Assembly: GCA_027485595.1 (NCBI GenBank)
Contig: JAIXQT010000241.1
Span: 1-40,484, forward strand
Origin: Pseudomonadota bacterium
GTDB taxonomy: Bacteria > Bdellovibrionota_C > UBA2361 > OMII01
Direction of reading: 5' to 3'
Length of the DNA: 40,484 bases
Positions 16,930 through 25,198 of this stretch are shown here, piece after piece. The translations under genes and the position numbers were made by a program. The notes under the pieces are model-generated. The model did not search any database, was not told where the DNA came from, and worked only from the letters and a program-made list of their open reading frames with translations. How positions within the stretch are numbered: the first letter of the stretch is position 1; every line of letters begins with the position of its first letter.

Positions 16930-18369
16930 ATGGCCCGATATCGAGCGATAGCGCAGGAAATAAAAGATGAGATAGCGAGCGGCGCCCTGGACGCGGGAGA
17001 TAAACTTCCCTCGCTCCGCCATGCTTGTCATCGATGGCGAGTGAGTCTCATCACGGCAAAGGGCGCCTACCGCCTTCTTGAGAGACAAGGATTCATAGAA
17101 GCCCGCCCGCAAAGTGGCTACTACGTGCTTCAGCAAACAACACGCGAGGAACCGACGGCGTATCCAGCTCGCAAGAGAGTGGCCTCGCCAAGCGATGAGC
17201 TCCGCATCATCAGCCACATTGTGGGAGCCGGCTCTCCCGACAGCATTCGCTCTCTCGGGGCAGCTATCCCTGGGCCTGAACTCCTACCGCTCAAAGCGCT
17301 ACGCCGCTATAGCGCTCGAGTCGCTCGACGATCGGGGCTCTCGATGAGTGAGTACCCTCCTCCGTCAGGAAGTGAGCGATTGCGAGAGGAGATTGCTCGT
17401 CACTACCGCGCTCTCCGAGCCAAGGTCCTTCCGGGTGATATCGTCATTCATAACGGAGCGCTCGACGCTATCTGCACAACCCTTCGTTCATTGACAAAAC
17501 CTGGGGATACCATCGTACTTGAGTCGCCTACGTACTATCTTTTTATGCACGCCGCCGCGGCCCTCAGTCTACGAGTCATTTCCGTGCCGCATATTCCCGG
17601 TGAGGGGATCGATCTCAAGCTTCTGCGAGATGCGCTTCGGTCGCACTCCATTACCGCGATCGTTCTCATACCCAATTTTCATAATCCTACCGGGTCACTT
17701 ATGTCGCTCAGGGCTAAACAGGAGCTCCTGCATGTGGCGTACAAATACGGAGCCACTGTGGTTGAGGACGATGTATACGGAGAGCTGGCGTTCAACGGGG
17801 AACGCCCCCCGCCCCTGCTCGCGCTCGACACGCACGGAATAGTGGCCCACTGCAGCTCCGTGAGTAAAATCTTAGGACCTGGCCTCCGCGTTGGGTGGTC
17901 GGTATCTCGGCGGCACCAACCCGCTATAGAACAAGCCCGATTCCCCGAAACGGTCTCGTGTCCTGCGCTTACCCAAGAAGTTGTCGCAGAATATCTTTCA
18001 TGCGACGGATTAAAACGACACAGCAGGCTTATGGGAAGCAAGCTCGCTCAGCACGCTGAAGATTACTACGCAACGCTCCAACGAACACTCCCCCGTGGTG
18101 CTCGTATTACTCGACCGCAGGGAGGCTTTTTGTTGTGGATAGAACTTCCTCAGGGAGCTGACACTACCGAGCTCTTCACATCGCTGGCTTCGAAACGAAC
18201 CGGTCTTACTCCCGGAATCATATTTGGTAACCACCCTGAAGCGCGTCGATTTTTTAGGCTCAGTTGCGGATCGCAACTCTCGCCTCAGATTGAGCAAGCG
18301 ATCATGAGAATTGGCGAAGGCGCTTGTGAGCAACTCAACGTACGCTCTCGCTCGAACCGCTCACGATAG
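16930..18369 (+). CDS. MocR/GabR-type transcriptional regulator (GntR HTH fused to aminotransferase-like domain)
   Basis: PLP-binding DNA-binding protein of 479 residues. The start is ATG 16930, with GGAG 8 bp upstream; the track start at 16915 is too far upstream. Residues of about 1-70 form a GntR-type winged helix (LPSLRHACHRWRVSLITAKG, FIEARPQSGYYV). Residues of about 100-470 form a fold-type-I aminotransferase domain with the PLP lysine in SSVSKILGPGLRVGW (K313), NPTGS and a substrate-carboxylate arginine region near the C-terminus (RRFFRLSCG). Such proteins usually control amino-acid, vitamin B6 or taurine genes. Its position back to back with cysDN suggests control of sulfate activation, which is inference only. 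Confidence 0.92.
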   Translation: MARYRAIAQEIKDEIASGALDAGDKLPSLRHACHRWRVSLITAKGAYRLLERQGFIEARPQSGYYVLQQTTREEPTAYPARKRVASPSDELRIISHIVGAGSPDSIRSLGAAIPGPELLPLKALRRYSARVARRSGLSMSEYPPPSGSERLREEIARHYRALRAKVLPGDIVIHNGALDAICTTLRSLTKPGDTIVLESPTYYLFMHAAAALSLRVISVPHIPGEGIDLKLLRDALRSHSITAIVLIPNFHNPTGSLMSLRAKQELLHVAYKYGATVVEDDVYGELAFNGERPPPLLALDTHGIVAHCSSVSKILGPGLRVGWSVSRRHQPAIEQARFPETVSCPALTQEVVAEYLSCDGLKRHSRLMGSKLAQHAEDYYATLQRTLPRGARITRPQGGFLLWIELPQGADTTELFTSLASKRTGLTPGIIFGNHPEARRFFRLSCGSQLSPQIEQAIMRIGEGACEQLNVRSRSNRSR

Positions 18370-18564
18370 TGGGAAAAGGATTTCAAGATAGGTCGCCATG
18401 CCTACGAAGTCCTCGTAAGGCTCTGTGTACTTCGCCAGGTAATTGCCGGAACCGGGCACTATATCGTCACAATATGTGGGCTTACATCATTAAGGGGCCT
18501 AAGCTCTCAGCCGACAATAACCATTGCGGGTTTACTGACGCCCAAAAAGAGATTAGGGGACCTA

Positions 18565-20598
18565 ATGAGCAAGTGTCACAGTTGCGGATCCCGGTGCCCG
18601 TACCTTGCAGCCACACTTCTTCGGTTGTTTTGTCTTTTCGCTCTCGACGCGCTCCTGACGCAGCCTTTTTGCATAGCTCAGGAACTTTCCGTGAGGAGCC
18701 CTGAAAATTGGCCAGTCGAATCAACGGACGAATCCGATTGTGTTTATCAATACCCGGTCGTTGAGCCGGCGTGTGGTGAGACCATCCTGGTCGAACCGAT
18801 TATCATAAGACGTCCAACAGGAAATGGCGCGCCATGTCCGGGCGCCAGTCCTGTCTCGAACATGTGTTCCCCAACTCCAACATTCACGTCGACAACAGCC
18901 CCTCAGCCAACTCATACCCCTTCACCACTCCCGACTACCACACCTACGAGCACTCCGACGTATAGCCCGAGCCCCAGCTCATCACCAACCACTACATCCA
19001 CTCCATCTCCGATCTCGACATCAACCCGAACGCCAACTCACAGTCCGACGCCTACCCCAACATATACCCCTGAACAGGAGGAGCGGGAATGTGTGTGGAT
19101 CGCCTCGTGGGCGAATTGGAGCAACCAAGCCGAGAAAAACAGTAAAGGTGGACTGGGGTCGGTCAATGACACCTATGCTCGTAGTTTCTCTAACCGAAAG
19201 GAGTGGACATCCGTGCCTGGATGCTTCGCCAAGCATTTCAAAAATTTGGGATGCAAATACATAGACGAAAGCGATGGATTCGACTCCTTTGAATGGTGCG
19301 GCCTGGTCGTCGCCCCATCAACGCTCGCGGGGTTCTTGGGAGTTCCAGGTGGATACAATTCCTCTAGAGACGGCGATCCCTTGGTCAAACCGGTCACCTA
19401 CTACATGGATAAGAATTGCAAATATACCCAAATGAGCCAGGCTAAAAAGATATGTGGATTCGGCGGAGTTTCATGGAGTCCGATCTCCCTCATCTTTGAC
19501 ACTACGACCAACCTCAATGAGGGAATGACGGTTGTTCAGTTCTCCGTTGATCCGAGACAACCCGGCGCCTCAAGTATATGGAGGGGTTCAGCGAGCGCTC
19601 CCCTTCTCGTGTACGACCCGGCGCGCACAGGTAAGGTAACCTCAGCGCGTCAACTCTTTGGAAATTTCACATTCGGTGGACGATCCTCTTCACCATCCAT
19701 GGATGATGCCGCTCCACTTGGAGAGCCATGGAGCAACGGATATGAGGCGCTTGGAAGGCTCGACACCAATAATGACGGCAAGATATCTGCGAACGAACTC
19801 GACCCACTAAGCTTGTGGTTCGACGCCAACCGAGATGGCGTCTCCGATGACGGCGAAGTCGTGCGAGCGCATACGCGCAACGTACAGGAGATCTTCTATG
19901 AGTCTCCGGCTTCATCAGAAAGTTCTCGAGATGTTCATCTCACACGAGGATTCACGCGCCTGATGGATGGAGAGGAGGTAGTTGGACGCTCGGTTGACTG
20001 GTACGCTGAGACCTTTATGAACGAACAGGAGGCTTCGGAGGCCTTACACGCTAAGTTTACTGGTGGAGACACTAAGCAGTTCACCGGCGCTACATCGACG
20101 GACCTCACGGAGGGCGATGCGCTCGCTCCGTTCTCTCGACTCAAAGACGTTAACGCCATGACGTTCAGTCCTCAAGCTGTCTCGAATCACGCAAGCGATC
20201 TCAGTGGATACTGGATGTGGTCAACGACCGACGGTGAGGGAGAGAAGCATCCTGGCTTCTTCGTGTTCCAACAGGAGGGAGATAAGATCTTCGGATACAA
20301 CATCATCGAGGCGATCCTGGACCACAACTCGGCTGAGCTTCACTCCGCGGTGCGCGTAGTCCCCGCAGCGGGCGAAGTACATACGGACCCTAACGGTGAC
20401 AAGGTACTCTCATTCAAGCTCTTCGACCCGAATGGAGAGGTAACGGTGAGCTCCACAGCAACCATCTCTGAGAGCGGCACCGTGCTTGAGGGGACCACGA
20501 CCCAGCACATCACCTCAAGCCACGGCGATAAGACGCAATCTGTGGAGACCTCCTACTCGTGGAAGGGGAAAAAAATTATCACTCGCACGAAGCGATAA
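18565..20598 (+). CDS. Large secreted protein with Pro/Thr linker and EF-hand calcium repeats
   Basis: Exported 677-residue protein of unknown function. AGGGGA lies 4 bp before the ATG. Residues of about 12-39 are a signal peptide (LAATLLRLFCLFALDALL, ending near CIAQE). Residues of about 105-168 are a Pro/Thr/Ser linker of the PTPTYSPSP type. A Cys- and Trp-rich domain follows (ECVWIASWANWS, KNLGCKYIDES). Near residue 390-435 two consecutive EF-hand loops, DTNNDGKISANE and DANRDGVSDDGE, should bind calcium, preceded by YDPARTGKVTSARQLFGNFTFGG, a segment I associate with similar surface proteins. The C-terminal 120 residues look like an antiparallel beta barrel (SGYWMWSTTDGEGE). Convergent with map (5-bp gap). 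Confidence 0.78.
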   Translation: MSKCHSCGSRCPYLAATLLRLFCLFALDALLTQPFCIAQELSVRSPENWPVESTDESDCVYQYPVVEPACGETILVEPIIIRRPTGNGAPCPGASPVSNMCSPTPTFTSTTAPQPTHTPSPLPTTTPTSTPTYSPSPSSSPTTTSTPSPISTSTRTPTHSPTPTPTYTPEQEERECVWIASWANWSNQAEKNSKGGLGSVNDTYARSFSNRKEWTSVPGCFAKHFKNLGCKYIDESDGFDSFEWCGLVVAPSTLAGFLGVPGGYNSSRDGDPLVKPVTYYMDKNCKYTQMSQAKKICGFGGVSWSPISLIFDTTTNLNEGMTVVQFSVDPRQPGASSIWRGSASAPLLVYDPARTGKVTSARQLFGNFTFGGRSSSPSMDDAAPLGEPWSNGYEALGRLDTNNDGKISANELDPLSLWFDANRDGVSDDGEVVRAHTRNVQEIFYESPASSESSRDVHLTRGFTRLMDGEEVVGRSVDWYAETFMNEQEASEALHAKFTGGDTKQFTGATSTDLTEGDALAPFSRLKDVNAMTFSPQAVSNHASDLSGYWMWSTTDGEGEKHPGFFVFQQEGDKIFGYNIIEAILDHNSAELHSAVRVVPAAGEVHTDPNGDKVLSFKLFDPNGEVTVSSTATISESGTVLEGTTTQHITSSHGDKTQSVETSYSWKGKKIITRTKR

Positions 20599-20603
20599 CG
20601 GCA

Positions 20604-21395
20604 CTAAAACACCCCCTTCGGACTCGTCGTCATGATATCGACGCCGGTTTCGGTCACGAGAACCGTATGCTCCCACTGCGCTGAGAGAGCACCGTCAGCG
20701 GTGCGAACGGTCCACCCATCAACCTTCGAGAGCGAGGTACGCGCGGTTCCGAGATTGATCATCGGCTCGATGGTAAAGGTCATACCGGGGCGCATGATGT
20801 CGCCCGAACCACGACGCGCGGTGTGAATCACCTGCGGCGCTTCGTGAAACTCTCGACCGAGTCCGTGTCCGGTATACTCCCGTACGATGCCGTAGTTCCT
20901 GCCGGTGGTCTTAATGTAATCCTGAATCGCGCCGCCGATATCGCCGATCCGGTTACCGGGCTTCACCTGACGAATACCGGCGAAGAGCGCTTCTCGGGTA
21001 ACCTTCACCAACTGGATCGCCTCAGGAGAGCATGCCTCCTCTCCACCCACGAAGTACATTCGGCTTGAATCACCGTGGAAGCCGTTCTTGTAGCAGGTGA
21101 CATCGACGTTCACGATATCCCCGGGCATGAGGAGAATATAGGGCGCCGGAATACCGTGACACACGACATCGTTCGGAGATACGCACACGGATTTCGGATA
21201 CCCCTTGTAGTTCAGGGGCGATGGAATAGCTCCATGCTCCAAGGTGCGGCGGTGAACGAAGGAGTTGATCTCCTCGGTGTTCATCCCCGGCCGGATAATC
21301 TCACCGACTTCATCAAGGATGGTAGCGGTGACCTGACACGTTTCGCGCATGAGCGCGATCTCTTCTGCGGTTTTGATTGTAATTTTCTCGCCCAC
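20604..21395 (-). CDS. map: Methionine aminopeptidase type I
   Basis: Removes the initiator methionine from nascent proteins in the cytoplasm. The 263 residues contain all five metal ligands: D98 (NVDVT), D109 (HGDSS), H177 (GHGLGREFHE), E210 (FTIEPM) and E242 (QWEHTVLVT), plus the substrate-contacting H80. Translation starts at GTG 21395, with TAGGAG about 7 bp upstream inside the end of the EVE gene, which indicates co-translation of the EVE-map pair (8-bp gap). There is no zinc-finger N-terminal extension, so it is the short bacterial type Ia form. Confidence 0.95.
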   Translation of the reverse strand: MGEKITIKTAEEIALMRETCQVTATILDEVGEIIRPGMNTEEINSFVHRRTLEHGAIPSPLNYKGYPKSVCVSPNDVVCHGIPAPYILLMPGDIVNVDVTCYKNGFHGDSSRMYFVGGEEACSPEAIQLVKVTREALFAGIRQVKPGNRIGDIGGAIQDYIKTTGRNYGIVREYTGHGLGREFHEAPQVIHTARRGSGDIMRPGMTFTIEPMINLGTARTSLSKVDGWTVRTADGALSAQWEHTVLVTETGVDIMTTSPKGVF

Positions 21396-21403
21396 CTATA
21401 CTC

Positions 21404-21871
21404 CTATGCGGGAGACTTCTTTGAAGCCATGGTGACTATCGTATCGAAGTGTTTATCCGACACTGGGATAACACTGAGCCTCGACCCCTTTTGTAACAAG
21501 GCGAGCCCTTCCAAGGACTTAGTGCCACGCAACTCATCGAGGGGGATCTGACGGGCGAATTTTCGCACAAACTTCAGATCGGGGCAAAACCACCTCGGAT
21601 TCGCTTCAGTCGCCTTCGGTTCGAAGTACTCGCTCGATGGGTCAAATTGGGTCTTATCGGGGGTGGCTTTTGCGTGAACCTGCGCGATGCCAACCACCCC
21701 CGGCGGCTCAGCATTTGAGTGATAAATGATAACCTCATCGCCCTCTTCCATCGCCATCAGGAAGTTACGCGCTTGATAGTTACGGACACCGGTCCAGTCG
21801 GTTACCTTTGAACGAGCGAAATCGTCAATTGAGAATACGTCCGGTTCTGTCTTTACGAGCCATCGTGCCAT
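21404..21871 (-). CDS. EVE-domain protein
   Basis: A 155-residue protein made almost entirely of one EVE domain (PUA-like fold). Family features are WLVKTEPDVFSIDDF, TDWTGVRNYQARNFL, MEEGDEVIIYHSNAEPPGVVGIA, FDPSSEYFEPKATEANPRWF and FVRKFARQIPL. EVE domains are thought to bind modified bases in DNA or RNA; the bacterial stand-alone members are largely uncharacterised. The start is ATG 21871 (MARWLVKTEPD); the longer track ORF adds 12 unconserved residues. It lies 61 bp after the PHP-like gene and 8 bp before map, all on the minus strand, so the three may form one transcript. Confidence 0.92.
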   Translation of the reverse strand: MARWLVKTEPDVFSIDDFARSKVTDWTGVRNYQARNFLMAMEEGDEVIIYHSNAEPPGVVGIAQVHAKATPDKTQFDPSSEYFEPKATEANPRWFCPDLKFVRKFARQIPLDELRGTKSLEGLALLQKGSRLSVIPVSDKHFDTIVTMASKKSPA

Positions 21872-21932
21872 GGCCCGCATTGTGGGGGGAACGACAGCAT
21901 CAGGCAAGACGGTCTCGATGGATGGTTCCCTT

Positions 21933-22673
21933 TCAGATGTGTTCGCGGCCGATCAGATCCCTAAGCCCCTCAAACCCTGGCGTTGGCATCTTTACTTTAG
22001 CGATGCGGCTGCCGATCTGGGCGAGCGCGTTAGCATCGGAGAAGGTGAAGAGCTGAAAGGTATGTGATGGCCAACGCTTCTTAAAATACGCCGATGAGTC
22101 CGCGTACGTGAGGTCGAAGGCGCGAAAGCCATAGGTTTCAACGAGTTCAGGAATGATCGACATGCGGTGGGGGGTCTTGTCGAGTCGACTTGGAATCGCG
22201 ATGCCATTACGCGCCGAGAGCGCTCGAAGCAGATGATCAATCGAAGCTGTCATGACGTACTCCGGATTGCCTCGGGCTTGCTCAGGAACCTGAAGCTCTC
22301 TGAGAAACTCCGAGATCCCAGCCGACGAAATCGATTCAGGGAAGAGACACGAAATGACCACTTCGGAGCAGGTTTTTACTCGGCATCGTACGCTCACACC
22401 TGGAATCACCGTTAGTGGAGAGCTCTTCGCGGCTGTCACCATTCGGTCGATAAATTCCCCGCTGTAGAAATCGGTGATAGCGATAACATCAAGCCCCTTA
22501 ACTTTCGCGAGTCGAACGATCGCGGGCGCCGAATCTAACCCCTCCACGCCGAGATAGCCCATGGACGCGGGGCTCTGCACCCGAAGATCCATAACGTAAC
22601 TCTTCTGACGCGTTTTCGTCTTCTCAACTTGCTGTGAAAGGGTTGCTCGCGAGTCTTTCCTTTGTGTACTCAT
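21933..22673 (-). CDS. PHP-fold protein lacking metal ligands (probable pseudoenzyme)
   Basis: The 246-residue product follows the layout of PHP-domain phosphoesterases, but every metal-ligand motif I can place is altered. The HxH motif reads DLRVQSPAS (R31, Q33), the TDH motif reads ITDFYSG (F69), the PGxE motif reads IPGVSV (S94), the histidine of an AHIDR-like motif reads SRLDK (162-166), and SDAH reads SDAN (N215). The scaffold is intact, so the protein is under selection as a fold but is unlikely to be a normal hydrolase. The start is ATG 22673; the ORF track runs upstream into repeat copy B. Its Shine-Dalgarno (TAGGA) is formed at the repeat edge. Leads the EVE-map cluster. Confidence 0.72.
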   Translation of the reverse strand: MSTQRKDSRATLSQQVEKTKTRQKSYVMDLRVQSPASMGYLGVEGLDSAPAIVRLAKVKGLDVIAITDFYSGEFIDRMVTAAKSSPLTVIPGVSVRCRVKTCSEVVISCLFPESISSAGISEFLRELQVPEQARGNPEYVMTASIDHLLRALSARNGIAIPSRLDKTPHRMSIIPELVETYGFRAFDLTYADSSAYFKKRWPSHTFQLFTFSDANALAQIGSRIAKVKMPTPGFEGLRDLIGREHI

Positions 22674-22683
22674 GGTGTCATTC

Positions 22684-22871
22684 CTAGCAGTGTGGTGAAA
22701 AATGGTTCCGTCGTGAGCATTTTGAGGGTTTCGGCGAAACAAGGCGGAGACGACGGAAAAACCGGAGGCGTATCCACTGAGAGACGTGGAGGATTTTCTC
22801 GTTGGCTCCAACGAAGTTGGAGCCAACGCATCGAAATGCGCAACAGGAAACCATTTTTCATCACCCTGCTA
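22684..22871 (+). repeat. CTAG-ended dispersed element, copy B
   Basis: CTAGCAGTGTGGTGAAA at the left and TTTCATCACCCTGCTA at the right. The interior has a perfect 12-bp hairpin, GTTGGCTCCAAC-GAA-GTTGGAGCCAAC (22801-22827). The element lies 6 bp beyond the stop of the coiled-coil gene (22878, minus strand). Its left edge supplies the Shine-Dalgarno of the PHP-like gene. Same orientation as copies A and C. Confidence 0.88.
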
Positions 22872-22877
22872 AACTAA

Positions 22878-23501
22878 CTAGGACTCTGTATTTGTTTTAA
22901 TGCCTTCACGCAGTTTACGACTTTGCTCCTGCGCGGCCGCGCGGTCCGCTTGCTCCTTGCCTGAACTCACGGGGGCCCCGACGGAATCAAGGAGCTCCCT
23001 CATCATCGATTTGATGGCGGCAACCTGAACCTCAAGGCGCCCGATGTCGCTCGCCGTAGGAACCGACCCAAACATGGAGAGGCACCGATCCATTTTAGTT
23101 AGGATCGCGGATACCTTTGAGGTCAAAAGGTCCACTCGCCCCTCCAGCAGTCTGAGGTCGCTCGTGGAAGCGATTCCCATCATACGCGCTACCGTCGCCG
23201 CACTCACATCAACGCGTGGCCCATCCGACATAGTGGAGATACCGCTCGGCGTCGGGGTGCTCTTGGGGAGATCCTCCTTAACGTTAAGTTCCCCCGCGAT
23301 TACCTTCTCGCCCAGTAATGATGGGTCGATTTTATCCGCCCCCGGGAGGGCGACAGTCTGCGGTTCGGGTTCGACCGAGGCGGCATCGACTGGTGGTGCG
23401 GGTGGCGTGGAGCTAACTCCCGCCGGGATAGGCGAGTCGGAGGCGCGGTCGGGCGCAAAATCATCAGTCGCCGGCAGGCCCTCAAGAATGTCAGAATCCA
23501 T
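22878..23501 (-). CDS. Uncharacterised protein with Pro-rich N-terminus and C-terminal coiled coil
   Basis: Not recognised. The 207-residue product starts with an acidic, Pro/Ala/Ser-rich disordered half (about 1-95). Residues of about 98-180 are heptad-rich helices (SDLRLLEGRVDLLTSKVSAIL, SDIGRLEVQVAAIKSMMRELL) that look like two related coiled-coil segments. The last 25 residues are polar. There is no signal peptide or membrane segment. CAGGAG lies 10 bp before the ATG. It is probably transcribed alone, with the paired direct repeat at 23585-23616 about 85-115 bp upstream and repeat copy B directly after its stop. Confidence 0.72.
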   Translation of the reverse strand: MDSDILEGLPATDDFAPDRASDSPIPAGVSSTPPAPPVDAASVEPEPQTVALPGADKIDPSLLGEKVIAGELNVKEDLPKSTPTPSGISTMSDGPRVDVSAATVARMMGIASTSDLRLLEGRVDLLTSKVSAILTKMDRCLSMFGSVPTASDIGRLEVQVAAIKSMMRELLDSVGAPVSSGKEQADRAAAQEQSRKLREGIKTNTES

Positions 23502-23803
23502 AATGTATCGCTCCTGAATAGCTGAGGCCTATCACCCAGCACGCTGTTCATAAGAAACGAAGCTCAAACAACGGCTCATGAGAGAATTATGCGCCCCGCC
23601 CCAAAAATTATGTGCCGGCTAACCGGGCGGACTAAGGCGCCATACTTTAAAGATGATTGTGCCAGGCTAAAGGATTCAAACGCCGGTCTGATTTTACACC
23701 AAACGAGGATCTCCCTCCGTAATCGATAGGTCTCCGTAACAGAACCACATCAAGTATTGGCAATCAGAAAATCGAATGTTTCCGAGCAGGTGGCCACGTG
23801 GCA
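23502..23803. other. Intergenic region upstream of the coiled-coil gene
   Basis: No gene is seen. The only clear structure is the direct repeat AATTATG(C/T)GCC at 23585-23595 and 23606-23616. The remainder has no convincing terminator for the CorC-like gene and no RNA fold I can support. Confidence 0.5.
23585..23616. promoter_or_regulatory. Direct repeat AATTATGYGCC with a 21-bp period
   Basis: AATTATGCGCC (23585-23595) and AATTATGTGCC (23606-23616) start 21 bp apart, which is two helical turns, so a protein could bind both on one face of the DNA. It is located upstream of the minus-strand coiled-coil gene. The role is inferred from geometry only. Confidence 0.4.
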
Positions 23804-25198
23804 CTACCCGGCTGTTTTGCGCGGACTACGGGTGCCTCCGTTACCAGCGAGGGGCAGTTCTTCGCCTTTGTCTCCCTCGTCTTCGCGTGACAGGGGCTTT
23901 ACCGCAAGTCGAACGATACGGTGACGATGTACCTCTAGTATCCTAAACCTAAGGGACTCTATGTCGCAGGTCTCACCCTCGTCCGGTAGCCTTCCCAAGT
24001 GGGAGAGCACATAGCCAGCTATCGTGTCGTAGTGACCTTCCGATGGCGTAATACCGAAAGATTCGGGCAACTGGTCGATACCGGCGGTGCCATCTACCAC
24101 CCACTCGCCATCAACCTCCCTAATAACAAGCTCTCTCTCGGAGACCGAATCCGTCTCATCGAAGATATCTCCAACGATCTCCTCAACAAGATCCTCCAGG
24201 GTAACGATGCCCCCAACCCCTCCGTGTTCATCTACCACCACCGCGAGGTGAGTTCCCGTGGATCTACATTCATGCAAAAGATCGTCGACCGGCTTGGTGT
24301 TCGGAATCTTATAGATATCTCGAAGCAACGCCCGCCAGGAGTCTGTCGTGACCGGCTTGTTGATGAACTGAAGGAGGTCCTTCGCGAGGATCAACCCTCT
24401 CACATCATCGAGATCAGATCCGCAAATTAACACTCGAGACACTCCCTCTCTCGTGCACAGCGCGATAAGCTCTTCAGTGGTAGCGCTCTCGCTCGCCCAC
24501 ACAATATCTTTTCGTGGGGTCATAACCTCTCGAACAACCAGCCCCCCGAAATCGACGATCCCCTCGATGAGGCGCTGCTCGTTGTGCTCGATGGTCCCAG
24601 ATTCTGAGCTGAATTTGACGATCTCGCTGAGCTCGTCTGTGGAGAGCGAGATATCTCGCTCCGTTGTCAGGCGAATGTGACATCGCTCCAACACACGATT
24701 AATCGTGTTGTGAATGAAGATGAGAATAGGTCCGACGAAGATATAAAAGAGACGTAGCGGCAAAGCCACTAGACACATCGTCTTTTCAGGAAACTGCAAG
24801 GTGAATGCCTTGGCCACCTGCACAACCACCAAGGTCGTCACCATAACGGCGGCGGCGCACAGAGCCGCCAACGCGACACCGTACGGAGTAACACCATGTC
24901 CATCTCCGGGAAGCTTGGCGATAAACCCGGTGAGAAACGCAAGACAGAATCCAGCTCCGAACGAGGAGCAGAGTCGTCCCATCTGAGCACACAAGAGGTA
25001 ACGTTCCGACCTCTCAATTATGCGAACGCTCGCCGGGGCGCCGAACGCCTCTAGCTCAACCAACTCGCCCAGGCGGCTCGTACGACTGCGCGCAATCGCG
25101 AGCGAGGAGACGATGAAAAAGACGTACCCGGACACCGAAACAAGGAGCGGGAGACTCTGATAGAGGAGAACTATGGGATGATCAGGTTCGCTATTCAT
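23804..25198 (-). CDS. CNNM/CorC (HlyC) family membrane protein with CBS pair
   Basis: A 464-residue integral membrane protein. The DUF21 (CNNM) transmembrane region covers about residues 10-190, with hydrophobic stretches at about 14-36, 75-95, 105-128 and 143-163. Two CBS domains follow (about 215-335), including VREVMTPRKDIVWA and the signature DEHGGVGGIVTLEDLVEEIVGDIFDE, then a CorC/HlyC C-terminal domain (about 355-435). The family is linked to magnesium or other divalent cation efflux, and older names such as hemolysin C are not informative. Divergent from etfD across about 375 bp. The final 25 residues are polar and variable. Confidence 0.88.
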   Translation of the reverse strand: MNSEPDHPIVLLYQSLPLLVSVSGYVFFIVSSLAIARSRTSRLGELVELEAFGAPASVRIIERSERYLLCAQMGRLCSSFGAGFCLAFLTGFIAKLPGDGHGVTPYGVALAALCAAAVMVTTLVVVQVAKAFTLQFPEKTMCLVALPLRLFYIFVGPILIFIHNTINRVLERCHIRLTTERDISLSTDELSEIVKFSSESGTIEHNEQRLIEGIVDFGGLVVREVMTPRKDIVWASESATTEELIALCTREGVSRVLICGSDLDDVRGLILAKDLLQFINKPVTTDSWRALLRDIYKIPNTKPVDDLLHECRSTGTHLAVVVDEHGGVGGIVTLEDLVEEIVGDIFDETDSVSERELVIREVDGEWVVDGTAGIDQLPESFGITPSEGHYDTIAGYVLSHLGRLPDEGETCDIESLRFRILEVHRHRIVRLAVKPLSREDEGDKGEELPLAGNGGTRSPRKTAG

